From: Cupriavidus consociatus
Lineage (GTDB): Bacteria; Pseudomonadota; Gammaproteobacteria; Burkholderiales; Burkholderiaceae
Direction: 5' to 3'
Assembly: GCF_017814975.1 (NCBI RefSeq)
Contig: NZ_JAGIQA010000025.1
Span: forward strand, 62,001 to 126,000
DNA: 64,000 bases
The notes under the pieces: generated by a model
The model's input: only the letters and a program-made list of their open reading frames with translations
Database searches by the model: none
What the model was told of the DNA's origin: nothing
Position numbers and translations under genes: made by a program
In this document: positions 1 to 8,386 of the stretch, piece after piece
Position numbering within the stretch: the stretch's first letter is position 1
Layout of the letters: every line of letters starts with the position of its first letter

Positions 1-13
1 TCGTCAATCGGCC

Positions 14-1423
14 TCAGCGCGTGACCGTGACTCCCGGATGGTGGCGGTGCCAGTCGGTGACCTGCTGGAATGCCATGCCGGCACGGCACAGCAGCGCTTC
101 TTCGCCATGGCGCGCCACCAGCTGAAATGCGATCGGCATGCCGTCCGCGGTGAATCCACACGGCAGCGTGATCGCGGGATGTCCGGTGGAATTGAACGGT
201 GCCGTGAACTGGATCAGGCGGCTGTTCAGCTCCGGGTCTTGCGCGAGTGCGCCCAGCTGTTCATGCGTGGGGGCGGCGAATGGCTGCACCGGCACGACCA
301 GGAGGTCGATGTCCTGCATCAGCTTGTTGACCTTGCCACGGAAGGCAGCACGGTTCAGCAGTGCTTGCTGATAGCGCATGCCGCTGGTATTGCGGCCGAT
401 CTCGATCAGCCGGGTCAGCGCGGGCCCGTATTGCGCCGACAGGCGCGGGAACGTGTCCGCATGCGCCACGGCGACTTCGACGCCACAGTTGATTTCCCAT
501 TCGTCGACCACGGTGCGCACGGCGGGAAAGCGAACGTCACGGATCTCCCCGTCCAGCGCCTTGAGTACGGCGATGGCCCGGTCGATAGCCTGGCTGATGA
601 CGTCATCGGTGCCTTCTTGATTCCATCGCGCATCGACACCGATGCGCAGGCCACCCAGGCTACGCCCCTCGGCGGGCAAATCCAGATCCGATGGCGGCAG
701 CGAAGTCGGGTCGAGCGGATCGTGGCCGGCAATGGCTCCGAGCATCAGCGCGGCATCGGCGGCGCTGCGTGCGATCGGGCCCACGTGGTCAAGGCTCGCG
801 CCGAGCTCGAAAACGCCCTGGCGGCTGACCCGGCCCCACGTCGGCTTGATGCCGGTCAGGCCATTGGCCGCCGCCGGGAAGCGGATCGAGCCGCCGGTGT
901 CCGTGCCGATCGATGCGTAGCATAGCCCGGCGGCGGTGGCCACACCGGAGCCGCTGGACGACGCACCGGCCCAATGGTTCGGGTGCCACGGATTGACCGG
1001 CTCCGCCACGCTCGGGTGGTGGGTGGCGAAGGCGCCCTCGGTCAGCTGCAACTTGCCCAGCACGATGGCGCCGGCCTGGCGCAGCTTGCGCACGACGGTG
1101 GCATCCTCCGCCGGGATAAAGTCCTTGTGGATCGTGGTGCCAGCGGCGGTCGGGGAACCGGCCAGCCAGCAGAGGTCCTTGACTGCCACCGGCACGCCGT
1201 GCAGCGGGCCCAGCGGACCGCCCTGCATCAGCGCAAGTTCGGCTGCGCGGGCCTGTTCCAGCGCCTGTTCAGGCAGGACCAGGGCGTAACTGTGCAGGGC
1301 CGGATCGAGTTCGGCGATCCGGGTGAGGATCGCTTCGGTGACGGCTACCGGCGAGATCTCGCGCGCGCGGATCTTGCGCGCAAGCTCCGCGGCTTCCCAG
1401 TAGTGAATATCTTCGTTCGGCAT
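14..1423 (-). CDS. Amidase-signature family hydrolase
   Basis: This gene encodes an amidase-signature enzyme of about 469 residues, which hydrolyses an amide (or lactam/ester) bond to a carboxylate. The Ser-cisSer-Lys triad is visible: Lys in VAVKDL near residue 82, the Ser-rich GASSSGSG loop near 153-160, and the nucleophile in DTGGSIRFPA near 179. Length is normal for the family. The frame opens with TTG two codons upstream, but the ATG at 1423 is the better start, although its ribosome site is weak. It is last in a leftward operon behind the Rieske oxygenase, its reductase and an M20-fold protein. That suggests it acts on an amide or ring-lactam intermediate of the same aromatic substrate. 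The exact substrate cannot be read from sequence. The family assignment is secure; the role is inferred. Confidence 0.88.
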   Translation of the reverse strand: MPNEDIHYWEAAELARKIRAREISPVAVTEAILTRIAELDPALHSYALVLPEQALEQARAAELALMQGGPLGPLHGVPVAVKDLCWLAGSPTAAGTTIHKDFIPAEDATVVRKLRQAGAIVLGKLQLTEGAFATHHPSVAEPVNPWHPNHWAGASSSGSGVATAAGLCYASIGTDTGGSIRFPAAANGLTGIKPTWGRVSRQGVFELGASLDHVGPIARSAADAALMLGAIAGHDPLDPTSLPPSDLDLPAEGRSLGGLRIGVDARWNQEGTDDVISQAIDRAIAVLKALDGEIRDVRFPAVRTVVDEWEINCGVEVAVAHADTFPRLSAQYGPALTRLIEIGRNTSGMRYQQALLNRAAFRGKVNKLMQDIDLLVVPVQPFAAPTHEQLGALAQDPELNSRLIQFTAPFNSTGHPAITLPCGFTADGMPIAFQLVARHGEEALLCRAGMAFQQVTDWHRHHPGVTVTR

Positions 1424-1456
1424 AAGCAATTGGTCGGGGAGTGTTGTCCGGTGTCC

Positions 1457-2785
1457 TCAGCTCAGGCCGAGTTCCGCGCGATTGCGCGTCAGCGTATCGA
1501 TCACGGCGTACAGGATCTTGCGCGCGCAAGGCAGCAAGTCCGGGATATAGGTGGCACCCATGCCGCCCAGGCCCTCGGCCACGCTTTCGGGCGACCCTTG
1601 CGCCGGCCAGGGCCAGCCGATGCGTGCGGTCGGAATGCCGAAGCGGCGCAACGCCGCACCGTCGGTCTGTCCGCCAAGCAGGTCGGGAGCGCCGTGCGGG
1701 CGCGCCTCGACATCCTCCCAGCCCCGCCTGGCTGACTGGATGATCCAGTTGGACGGCGCGGTGGTGCCGCCGGGCACGGAGCCATACATCTCCCAATCAA
1801 GATCCAATGCCGGATGCCGCGCGCGCAGGTCTGCGACAAACTGCGCGAACTGGGCCTTGACCTCGGCCGGGCTGGTGCGCGGATTGATGCGCACGTCGAA
1901 GAAGATCTCGGTGACCGCCGATGGAAACGCCGGCCGCTCCGGCCAGCCGGCGCGCACGCCGGCGATCCAGCCGTGCGGCTTGACCACGCCGGAAGTATTG
2001 CGCTCCGCGTATTCAATGAGCCACTGCTCCAGTTCCAGGATCACCTGCGCGGCCGGCACCACCGAGCTGCGAAAGCCCGGCGTGCCGCGCGGAACGCCGG
2101 CGTAGCCGAGCGTCCCGTTCACGCTGAGCTTGAACCATCCCATCCCAGGCTCTTCGTGGTAGACCCAGTTCCACGGCTTCATGATGATGGCGAAGTCCGG
2201 CGCGACACCGCGCGACAGCAGATGCACGACGCCGCCGGACATGCCGGCGTGATCGCGCTCGGCGACATTGACGGGCATGCCGCCATCGGCCGTCGCCAGG
2301 ATCAGGTCGCCGACCAGCGGCACCTCGGCCTCAAGCAGCGCCGTCGCGACCTCGGTCAGCGTCGCCACCATCGCTTTGGGGTTGGACGAGCCCAGGCCAT
2401 AGACCCAGTCTCCTACCATTCGCGCGGCAGGCAGCAGATCGACATGGTCGGTGGTGCCGGCCCATGGACGATCCGTGGCATCGGCTTCCAGGTGCGTGTC
2501 GATCGGCGCGTACAGCATCAGCGTGGCGCCGCCGCCGCTGCCGCGTTTCTCGCCGACGGCGTTGCCCGTGCGGGCGTTCATCGGGCGGTATGACGATGTC
2601 AGCCCGACCCTGGACATATAGCCAGCCATGAACTGGTTGACATCGCGTACGGCGCCGGTCGGGCTATGGATGTCCGTCAGGTCGGACAGAAGTTGCTGCA
2701 GGCGCCGGGCATCGATTCTGGCGCAGGCCTTTTCATACCAGCCTTGCTGTTCTGGCGAAAAGGGTAGGGAAATGGTGGGCTCCAC
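1457..2785 (-). CDS. M20/ArgE-fold hydrolase-like protein with atypical metal site
   Basis: This is a protein of about 442 residues with the layout of M20 family peptidases and deacylases: a catalytic domain, an inserted dimerisation domain around the middle, and a return to the catalytic domain. A GTG start at 2785 is chosen because GGAG lies nine bases upstream and because the open frame further up overlaps the reductase gene. The usual metal-binding motifs look eroded. The His-x-Asp motif reads APIDTH, the bridging Asp position reads GLGSSNPKA, the Glu-Glu pair reads ADGGMP, and no clear C-terminal His follows GIPTARIG. It may therefore be a non-metal or repurposed relative. It sits between the Rieske reductase and the amidase and is probably co-transcribed. 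Possible roles are amide or lactam hydrolysis or a binding function. Confidence 0.72.
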   Translation of the reverse strand: MEPTISLPFSPEQQGWYEKACARIDARRLQQLLSDLTDIHSPTGAVRDVNQFMAGYMSRVGLTSSYRPMNARTGNAVGEKRGSGGGATLMLYAPIDTHLEADATDRPWAGTTDHVDLLPAARMVGDWVYGLGSSNPKAMVATLTEVATALLEAEVPLVGDLILATADGGMPVNVAERDHAGMSGGVVHLLSRGVAPDFAIIMKPWNWVYHEEPGMGWFKLSVNGTLGYAGVPRGTPGFRSSVVPAAQVILELEQWLIEYAERNTSGVVKPHGWIAGVRAGWPERPAFPSAVTEIFFDVRINPRTSPAEVKAQFAQFVADLRARHPALDLDWEMYGSVPGGTTAPSNWIIQSARRGWEDVEARPHGAPDLLGGQTDGAALRRFGIPTARIGWPWPAQGSPESVAEGLGGMGATYIPDLLPCARKILYAVIDTLTRNRAELGLS

Positions 2786-2822
2786 GATGGCTGTCTCCGG
2801 CGCTTCCTGTGTTGATCCGCAA

Positions 2823-3845
2823 TCAGTTCGACGGTGCGAACTGCTCGGCGTAGATGTTTTCCGGACGGACCCCGATCTGTGCAAGGCGGCGGGTGGCCGC
2901 TTCGATCATGGCCGGGGGGCCGCACAGATAGGCGACGGTGTCGGCGTGCGTGGCATCGCCTTCCCGGATCGCATCAACCGGGTTGCCGGTAAGCAGGTCG
3001 CCGGTCGCGCCCCGGTCCACCGAGATTCGCGCCGCAAGGCTGGGCAGCCATTGCTGGCGCAGCGCGATGTCATCCAGGCAGAACAGCGCATCGGGCGTGG
3101 CGCAGCCAAAGCTGAGCATCACCGGCGGCTTGCGGCCCGACGTGTTGCGGATGGTGTCGATCATGGACAGGATCGGCGCCAGCCCGGTGCCACCCGCCAC
3201 CATGATGTGTGGCGCGCGCACTTTTTCCCGCAGGAAGAAGCTGCCATACGGGCCCTCCAGCTCCAGCACGTCGTCGCGGGTGGCGCGCTGTTCCAGGTAG
3301 CCGGACATGACGCCGTCATGCAGCAGCCGGATCAGCAGTTCGATCTTCGGCAGGTCGGCGGCCGTGCTGGCCGGCGAATAGCTGCGCACGATGTCGGTGC
3401 CGGGAACGCGCACCTGGACGAACTGGCCCGGCTTGAAGTCGAAGGACTCGCCTTCGGCCAACTCCAGCGTCAGGCGCACGACATTGGGCGCCACTTTCTC
3501 GACGCTGTCGACAAACGCGTTGACCTTGACGGCGCGGCCGGCGCCGGCGTTGCTCTCATAGTTCAGGTCAAACGTGCAGTCGGTCTCGGGCTCGGTCAGG
3601 CACAGCAGGCGCTCGCCCGCCTCGTATTCGCTGCGCAGCAGGGTCGAGCTTGCGCCGGCACGCATGCCTGCCTGGCCTTCGGACAAGCGCGCCGTGCAGC
3701 TCGAGCAGCTGCCGGAGCGGCACTGGTGGATCAGCGGCACGCCGGCGGCGAGAGCGGCGTCAAGCACGCTCTCGCCGTGCGGCACGGCAACCGATCGGGT
3801 CGTTCCGTCGCGAAAGCGCAATGCGACGTTCTTTGCAGTGGACAT
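2823..3845 (-). CDS. Rieske oxygenase reductase component (2Fe-2S, FAD, NAD)
   Basis: This is the electron-transfer partner of the neighbouring Rieske oxygenase, 340 residues, passing electrons from NAD(P)H through FAD and a 2Fe-2S centre. A plant-type ferredoxin domain comes first, with cysteines 42, 47, 50 and 82 (C-x4-C-x2-C-x31-C). The FAD domain follows, with RSYS at 154-157, then the NAD domain with GGTGLAP at 218-224. This order matches BenC-, CarAd- and OxoR-like reductases. The ATG at 3845 has a GAGG-type ribosome site seven bases upstream. The gene starts 25 bases after the oxygenase stop, so the two are surely an operon and form a two-component system with no separate ferredoxin. 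The family assignment is strong. The substrate is set by the oxygenase and not by this subunit. Confidence 0.92.
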   Translation of the reverse strand: MSTAKNVALRFRDGTTRSVAVPHGESVLDAALAAGVPLIHQCRSGSCSSCTARLSEGQAGMRAGASSTLLRSEYEAGERLLCLTEPETDCTFDLNYESNAGAGRAVKVNAFVDSVEKVAPNVVRLTLELAEGESFDFKPGQFVQVRVPGTDIVRSYSPASTAADLPKIELLIRLLHDGVMSGYLEQRATRDDVLELEGPYGSFFLREKVRAPHIMVAGGTGLAPILSMIDTIRNTSGRKPPVMLSFGCATPDALFCLDDIALRQQWLPSLAARISVDRGATGDLLTGNPVDAIREGDATHADTVAYLCGPPAMIEAATRRLAQIGVRPENIYAEQFAPSN

Positions 3846-3870
3846 ACAGATACCTCGGTTGCCGCCTGGA

Positions 3871-5220
3871 TTACTCGTCTTCTTCGATCTTGGTGACGAA
3901 GTACGCCGTGGCCTGCTTGCCTTCCGACGCCTTCTTCAGCCGCATGGCCGACGCCTTGACCGCGCCATCCACGCCGCGGCCCGGCTTGGCGATGCCCCGG
4001 TTCCAGCGCGATGCCAGCTTGCGCCAGGTGATCGGCGAGATGTCCGTTGCCATCAGCTGCTCGTTGTCCCAGCCGGTGCCGTCCGCGTAGAAGTCCTGCA
4101 TCGCTTCGCGCGCATAGAGATCGCAGTCGTTGAAGCCGTGCAGGCACAGGGGCTTGTACAGATAGTCGAAGCGGTACTTGTAGTCCTTGCGTTCCTGCTC
4201 GGTGTTGCAGACCTTGACCAGCACTTCCCAGTATTCATAGGTGTCATCGGTGACGGGCACATACCACTCGTACTGGACTACGTGTTCTTCCGGCCAGTTT
4301 TCCACCATCAGCACGCCGGGCAGGACCACGGAGGTGCGGTACGGACGCGCGTTCAGGTTGTCCACCTTGAGGCCTACCTTTTCGTTCTCCAGGATCGGCT
4401 TCCACTTCTCGGTGAAGAGCCACTGCACCAGGCCCTTGGGACCATTGTCGTCTTCGACCACGGCGATGCAGTCGTCGGCGGTCGGCACGATGCCCAACGG
4501 CAGCACCCAGTCCTTGGCGTGGATGATGGCGTTGTCCTTGTGCACCAGGATGTGGGCATTGTCGAAACCGTTCTCGCAGGCGATGCGCCAGTTGGCATAG
4601 CCGGTGCGGTGCATGCCGTAGGCGACCACGTTCTCGTCCAGCAGGCTAGGCGCGGACGGCCACAGCGGGTGCGGGAATTTCTCGCTGTTCTCGGGGAAGC
4701 GGAACGGCAGGTCATGCGACAGCGGGGGCACGTCTTCGTCCGGATAGTCGTCCTCGCGCACGAAGACAAAGATCATGCCGGCGACTTCCTGCACCGGGTA
4801 GGTGGTCAGGCCGGTGGTGCCGATCAGCTTGTCATCGGGGTTGCCGGCGATGGTCGCCAGGTTGCCGCTCTCCAGGTCGAAGGTAAAGCCGTGATACCAG
4901 CAGCTGATGGTGTCCTTGGTCAGGCACATCGGCTTGGCGGACAGGCGCACGCCACGATGAACGCACTGGTCCTTCAGGGCAAAGATCTTGCCGTCCACGC
5001 GGCGCAGCACGATCGGGATGCCGCAGATCTGGATGCCTTCCACACCGTCTTCCGGCAGTTCCTTGCTGAACAGGGCCGGATACCAGTGATTGATGAACCC
5101 CCAGGCTGCGTCCTTATACGGCTGGTACTGGCTTTGCACCTTGGCGTCATTGACACGTGCGTTGCTGATTTCGTTTTTCGTTTCACCGCTGCGCCGGCGG
5201 ATGACGGGCTTGTCGCTCAT
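3871..5220 (-). CDS. Rieske non-heme iron oxygenase, CarAa/2-oxoquinoline 8-monooxygenase type
   Basis: This is a 449-residue oxygenase alpha subunit that hydroxylates an aromatic ring. The Rieske cluster ligands are Cys86, His88, Cys107 and His110 (CVHRG and CWYHG). Mononuclear iron ligands are His223, His227 and Asp376, with the bridging Asp220 in ENGFDNAH. Several blocks closely resemble carbazole 1,9a-dioxygenase CarAa (GFINHWYP, DQCVHRGV, REAMQDFYAD, WRKLAS). The length is nearer to the 446 residues recalled for 2-oxo-1,2-dihydroquinoline 8-monooxygenase than to the 384 of CarAa. There is no beta subunit gene, as expected for this homotrimeric class. The ATG at 5220 has AGGAGAA seven bases upstream and is preferred over the in-frame ATG at 5265. 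A likely sigma-70 promoter lies at 5289-5317. The substrate is inferred only from context. Confidence 0.9.
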   Translation of the reverse strand: MSDKPVIRRRSGETKNEISNARVNDAKVQSQYQPYKDAAWGFINHWYPALFSKELPEDGVEGIQICGIPIVLRRVDGKIFALKDQCVHRGVRLSAKPMCLTKDTISCWYHGFTFDLESGNLATIAGNPDDKLIGTTGLTTYPVQEVAGMIFVFVREDDYPDEDVPPLSHDLPFRFPENSEKFPHPLWPSAPSLLDENVVAYGMHRTGYANWRIACENGFDNAHILVHKDNAIIHAKDWVLPLGIVPTADDCIAVVEDDNGPKGLVQWLFTEKWKPILENEKVGLKVDNLNARPYRTSVVLPGVLMVENWPEEHVVQYEWYVPVTDDTYEYWEVLVKVCNTEQERKDYKYRFDYLYKPLCLHGFNDCDLYAREAMQDFYADGTGWDNEQLMATDISPITWRKLASRWNRGIAKPGRGVDGAVKASAMRLKKASEGKQATAYFVTKIEEDE

Positions 5221-5288
5221 TTTCAGGTTCTCCTCGTATGGGGCTTGGTGCTGGGGGCAATCCATGGCCGTTGGCCATCGATGACCGA

Positions 5289-5317
5289 AGATTACGAAAT
5301 CATGAATTGACTGTCAA
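5289..5317 (-). promoter_or_regulatory. Putative sigma-70 promoter of the Rieske operon
   Basis: On the minus strand a perfect -35 box TTGACA (5312-5317) is followed by exactly 17 bases and TAATCT (5289-5294) as the -10 box. It sits about 70 bases upstream of the oxygenase start codon. The -35 overlaps the small palindrome TTGACTGTCAA at 5307-5317. It was read by eye only. Confidence 0.55.
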
Positions 5318-5318
5318 T

Positions 5319-5338
5319 CGAAGTTCAATCAAACTTCG
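5319..5338. promoter_or_regulatory. Perfect 7-bp inverted repeat, likely operator between divergent operons
   Basis: CGAAGTT and AACTTCG face each other across a six-base spacer. The element lies directly upstream of the putative -35 box of the leftward Rieske promoter and about 137 bases before the porin start. That is a natural position for an activator or repressor controlling both directions. No regulator gene is present nearby within the window, so the binding protein is unknown. Confidence 0.5.
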
Positions 5339-5474
5339 CATGACAATAAATCGATAAATGATTGATTGTGTAGGGTAGGACGCTTTGACGCCTGGTGGAG
5401 CAGCGCGCGCCTAGGGTTAACCTCTAGATGTGCCATCCGCGGGCTTCCTAATCAAGAAATCGGGGAGACATCCA

Positions 5475-6548
5475 ATGAGGAGACTGAAGGTCATTGCCGC
5501 CTGTGCGGCTGGCCTGGCGGGCACGGTGCATGCACAGAGCAATGTGCAGGTGTACGGCATCATCAATACCGGAGTGATGTACGTGTCCAACCAGGGCGGC
5601 AGCAGCAACCTGGTGGCGGATCCGGGCACCCAGGCGCCAAACCTGTTCGGCTTGCGCGGTACCGAAGACCTGGGCGGCGGCATGCACGCCGTGTTCAAGC
5701 TGCAGGGCCAGTTCTCAATGAAGGACGGCCGTTCCATCGGCAACCTGTTTGGCCACGAGAGCTACGTCGGCATTCGCGACGACCAGTTCGGCACGCTCAC
5801 GTTCGGTAATCAGATCGATTACATGTTTTATTCGCTGGCACTTGATCACTGGGGCCCGGTGTTCCCGTTCATCAGCTGCATCAGCCTGCGCCAGGGCCCA
5901 TTCTCGGGTCTGGGCGTGCCCAATACGCCCGGCGGCTCGTTCGACTTCGACCGGGTCGCGGGCCTTTCCATGCCGAACTCCGTCAAGTACCAGAGCCCGG
6001 ACTTCGGCGGACTCTCGTTCGGCGCTCAATACAGCCTTGGCGGGCAGGCCGGTTCATTCGGCAACAGCAGTGGCCAGAGCGCCGGCATCAACTACCACGT
6101 CGGCAACCTGCGACTGAACGGCGCCTATACCTATGTCAAGTATCCGCAACTGAATGCCGGCAACGATGGCATCCGCAACTTCGGCCTGGGGGCGTCCTAC
6201 GCGATCGGGCCCGCGGTGGCCGCGCTGATGTACACCAACACGGAAAACACCGCGACCGGTGCAAGGGTCGCGGTCTATGAAGGCGATGTGACCTGGGCCT
6301 TCGCCCCGGCCTGGCACCTGAACGCTGCCTACCAGTACATGCAGGGCAACGAAACGCTGGACCGGCAGAGCGCCATGCAGGGCACCTTGACGCTGCTTTA
6401 TTCGTTCTCCAAGCGCACCAGTGTTTATGCGGATCTGGTCTACCAGAAGGCTTCCGGGGCCGGGAAAGCGTGGATCAGCCTGGCGCCGGGACCGTCGTCG
6501 GGTGCCAACCAGGTGGCGGCCAACATTGGCGTGCTGCACACGTTCTAG
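5475..6548 (+). CDS. Outer-membrane general porin (Burkholderiales type)
   Basis: This is a 357-residue trimeric beta-barrel porin for uptake across the outer membrane. The signal peptide spans about residues 1-20 and ends VHA before QSNVQVYG. After it comes the typical opening of this porin family (VYGIINTG), then GLRGTEDLGGG and many alternating strands. The final residue is Phe (GVLHTF), as expected for outer-membrane assembly. The ATG at 5475 has GGGGAGA upstream. It heads the rightward catabolic operon and faces the Rieske operon. It probably admits the aromatic substrate, although porins of this class are usually non-specific. The 86-base gap to the next gene holds an A/T-rich stretch and an inverted repeat at 6582-6600, so downstream genes may also have their own promoter. 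Confidence 0.9.
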   Translation: MRRLKVIAACAAGLAGTVHAQSNVQVYGIINTGVMYVSNQGGSSNLVADPGTQAPNLFGLRGTEDLGGGMHAVFKLQGQFSMKDGRSIGNLFGHESYVGIRDDQFGTLTFGNQIDYMFYSLALDHWGPVFPFISCISLRQGPFSGLGVPNTPGGSFDFDRVAGLSMPNSVKYQSPDFGGLSFGAQYSLGGQAGSFGNSSGQSAGINYHVGNLRLNGAYTYVKYPQLNAGNDGIRNFGLGASYAIGPAVAALMYTNTENTATGARVAVYEGDVTWAFAPAWHLNAAYQYMQGNETLDRQSAMQGTLTLLYSFSKRTSVYADLVYQKASGAGKAWISLAPGPSSGANQVAANIGVLHTF

Positions 6549-6581
6549 CCGACAAAAATTTTTTTGACCCAATCCATCGAA

Positions 6582-6600
6582 CATCAATTGATATTTGATG
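6582..6600. promoter_or_regulatory. Inverted repeat CATCAA-N7-TTGATG upstream of the MDR gene
   Basis: A perfect 6-bp inverted repeat with a seven-base spacer contains the nested palindrome ATCAATTGAT. It lies 35 bases before the MDR start codon, inside a short A/T-rich gap after the porin. It could be a regulator site for the mhp genes. This is position-based inference only. Confidence 0.3.
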
Positions 6601-6634
6601 GATAAAACTCAACAAAACCGCAGGAGACGAGCAA

Positions 6635-7756
6635 ATGAGCGCCCTTACCCAGCCAACTATCCAGGCAGCCCGCGCCCATGAACCCGGCGGCCGCTTCCGG
6701 CTCGACACGATTCCGCGCCCGGCCCTGCTGCGCCCCACCGATGTGCTGATCGACGTGAGGGCGTCGGGCGTCGTGCCCAACCTTCGCAACGTGATGAGCA
6801 ACTATGGCGAACGCGCCTATCTGACGGTGCCGGACCTGCCCGCGATCTACGGCTTGGACACCGCCGGCGTCGTTGCCGAAGTGGGCAGCCAGGTCACCGG
6901 CATCGTTCCAGGCGACCGTGTGTATATCAACCCGGGGCGTTCGTGCGGCTCGTGCCATGCATGCCGGACCGGCGAACCCATCAACTGCACGGCTTACACC
7001 TTCCAGGGCTATTTCGGCTTCGGGCCGGAGTCCAGGCGCATGTACCAGCAGTATCCGTATGGCGGCTTCAGCGAAATTGCCACCGCGCCGGCGGATGGCC
7101 TGATCAAGCTGCCCGACGCGGTCACCTTCGAGCAGGCCGCGCGTTTCGGCTACCTCGGCACGGCGTATTCCGGCTTGCGCAAAGCCGGCGTCGCGGCTGG
7201 ACGCACGGTGCTGATCAGCGGCGCCACCGGCACGCTCGGGCTCGGCGCCGTACAGATAGCACGCGCCATGGGCGCGACCCGGATCCTGTGCGTGGCGCGC
7301 AACGTCGATTTGCTGGAGCGCGTGCGCGCGCTCGACCCGCAGCGTATCCGCACCCTTTCCTACGGGACGCAGCCGCTGGCCGAGTGGGTCCGCGCCGAGA
7401 CCGACGGCCTTGGCGCCGATGCCTTTGTCGATGCGATCGGACCAGGTGCCTCGCACCAGATCACGCTGGACTGCATCACCGCGCTGCGGCGCGGTGGCCG
7501 CATGGTGGAGATCGGGGCGATGTCGGATCCGTTGCCCGTCAACCTGCATCAGCTGATGTGCGCGCAGGTCAGCCTGGTCGGATCGCTCTGGTTCTCGGTG
7601 GCCGAAGGCCAGGAGCTTGCCGCCATGGCAGCGGCGGGCACGCTCGACCTCAGTGTCTTCGAGCACCACCGCTTCGGCCTGCATCAGGTCAATGAAGCCC
7701 TCGCCACCGCCGAAAAGCGCGCTGGCGGGTTCGTCAACGTGGTTGTCGTGCAGTGA
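6635..7756 (+). CDS. MDR-superfamily oxidoreductase without an evident catalytic zinc site
   Basis: This is a 373-residue medium-chain dehydrogenase/reductase. The structural zinc lobe is present (CGSCHACRTGEPINC, residues about 107-121). The catalytic zinc motif of alcohol dehydrogenases is not: where GHEAAG is expected the sequence reads YGLDTAG, and the usual early Cys is absent. The nucleotide-binding Rossmann motif is SGATGTLGLGAVQ. A zinc-free active site is more typical of enone or quinone reductases than of alcohol dehydrogenases. Lying between the porin and the ring-cleavage genes, it could reduce a ring or side-chain double bond before cleavage, for example a coumarin-like C=C bond. 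That role is inference. The ATG at 6635 has a GGAG ribosome site. Confidence 0.8.
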   Translation: MSALTQPTIQAARAHEPGGRFRLDTIPRPALLRPTDVLIDVRASGVVPNLRNVMSNYGERAYLTVPDLPAIYGLDTAGVVAEVGSQVTGIVPGDRVYINPGRSCGSCHACRTGEPINCTAYTFQGYFGFGPESRRMYQQYPYGGFSEIATAPADGLIKLPDAVTFEQAARFGYLGTAYSGLRKAGVAAGRTVLISGATGTLGLGAVQIARAMGATRILCVARNVDLLERVRALDPQRIRTLSYGTQPLAEWVRAETDGLGADAFVDAIGPGASHQITLDCITALRRGGRMVEIGAMSDPLPVNLHQLMCAQVSLVGSLWFSVAEGQELAAMAAAGTLDLSVFEHHRFGLHQVNEALATAEKRAGGFVNVVVVQ

Positions 7757-7793
7757 CACGGCAACCGATCCCTAACGGATAAAGGAGCAAGCA

Positions 7794-8324
7794 ATGCTAA
7801 GACGCATCGTTACCGGCGAGCGCAATGGGCGTTCCGTGATTGTCTCGGACGGCCCCGTATCCACCACGCATGACTATGCCGCGGTCCCCGGCTTCCAGAC
7901 CACGCTGGCATGGGCCACGCAAGCCGTTCCGTCGCTGCCTCAGGACGGCACCGATCCGGTCGTGACGGCCAGATCCGTCACCCCCGACCCACACGGCACG
8001 CGCCTGCTTGTGGTCCAGTTCCCGCCCGACAGCGTGATGGCATCGCCGCAGTTCGATCCCGCGGCGGCAGGCGAAGAGTATGCGCGCCACCTGCCCGGGC
8101 TGGCCGAAGCCTTCGAGGCGGATGGCTCCGGCATGCACCGGACCGCGTCGGTCGACTACGACATCATCGTTTCGGGCGAACTCTGGCTGGAAGTCGATGG
8201 CGGCGAAGTCCGCCATCTCAAGGCTGGCGACATCGTCATCCAGAACGGCACGCGGCATGCCTGGCGCAACCGCGGCGAGCAGCCCGCCGTGATGGTGGCG
8301 GTGCTGATCGGCGCCGACAGGTAA
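7794..8324 (+). CDS. Cupin-domain protein
   Basis: This is a 176-residue protein with a single cupin barrel in its C-terminal half. The conserved segment runs from GMHRTASVDYD through GELWLEVDGGE to the second motif GTRHAWRNRG, giving His and Glu residues suitable for binding a divalent metal. The N-terminal half is less conserved. Such proteins include small dioxygenases, isomerases and ligand sensors, and the sequence does not decide which. An AGGAG site precedes the ATG at 7794 and the gap to the upstream MDR gene is 37 bases, so it belongs to the mhp operon. Standard mhp operons of enteric bacteria lack such a gene, which suggests a substrate-specific step here. Confidence 0.8.
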   Translation: MLRRIVTGERNGRSVIVSDGPVSTTHDYAAVPGFQTTLAWATQAVPSLPQDGTDPVVTARSVTPDPHGTRLLVVQFPPDSVMASPQFDPAAAGEEYARHLPGLAEAFEADGSGMHRTASVDYDIIVSGELWLEVDGGEVRHLKAGDIVIQNGTRHAWRNRGEQPAVMVAVLIGADR

Positions 8325-8386
8325 AGTTTGGGGCAGGCGCCAGCGGCACCCACTGCCGCTGGCGAACTTGCCAGGAGAGTATTCGA

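Noticed and set aside
3574..5310. Long open frame on the plus strand opposite the Rieske oxygenase
   Set aside because: It mirrors the oxygenase gene, has no family motifs, and arises from high G/C at third positions.
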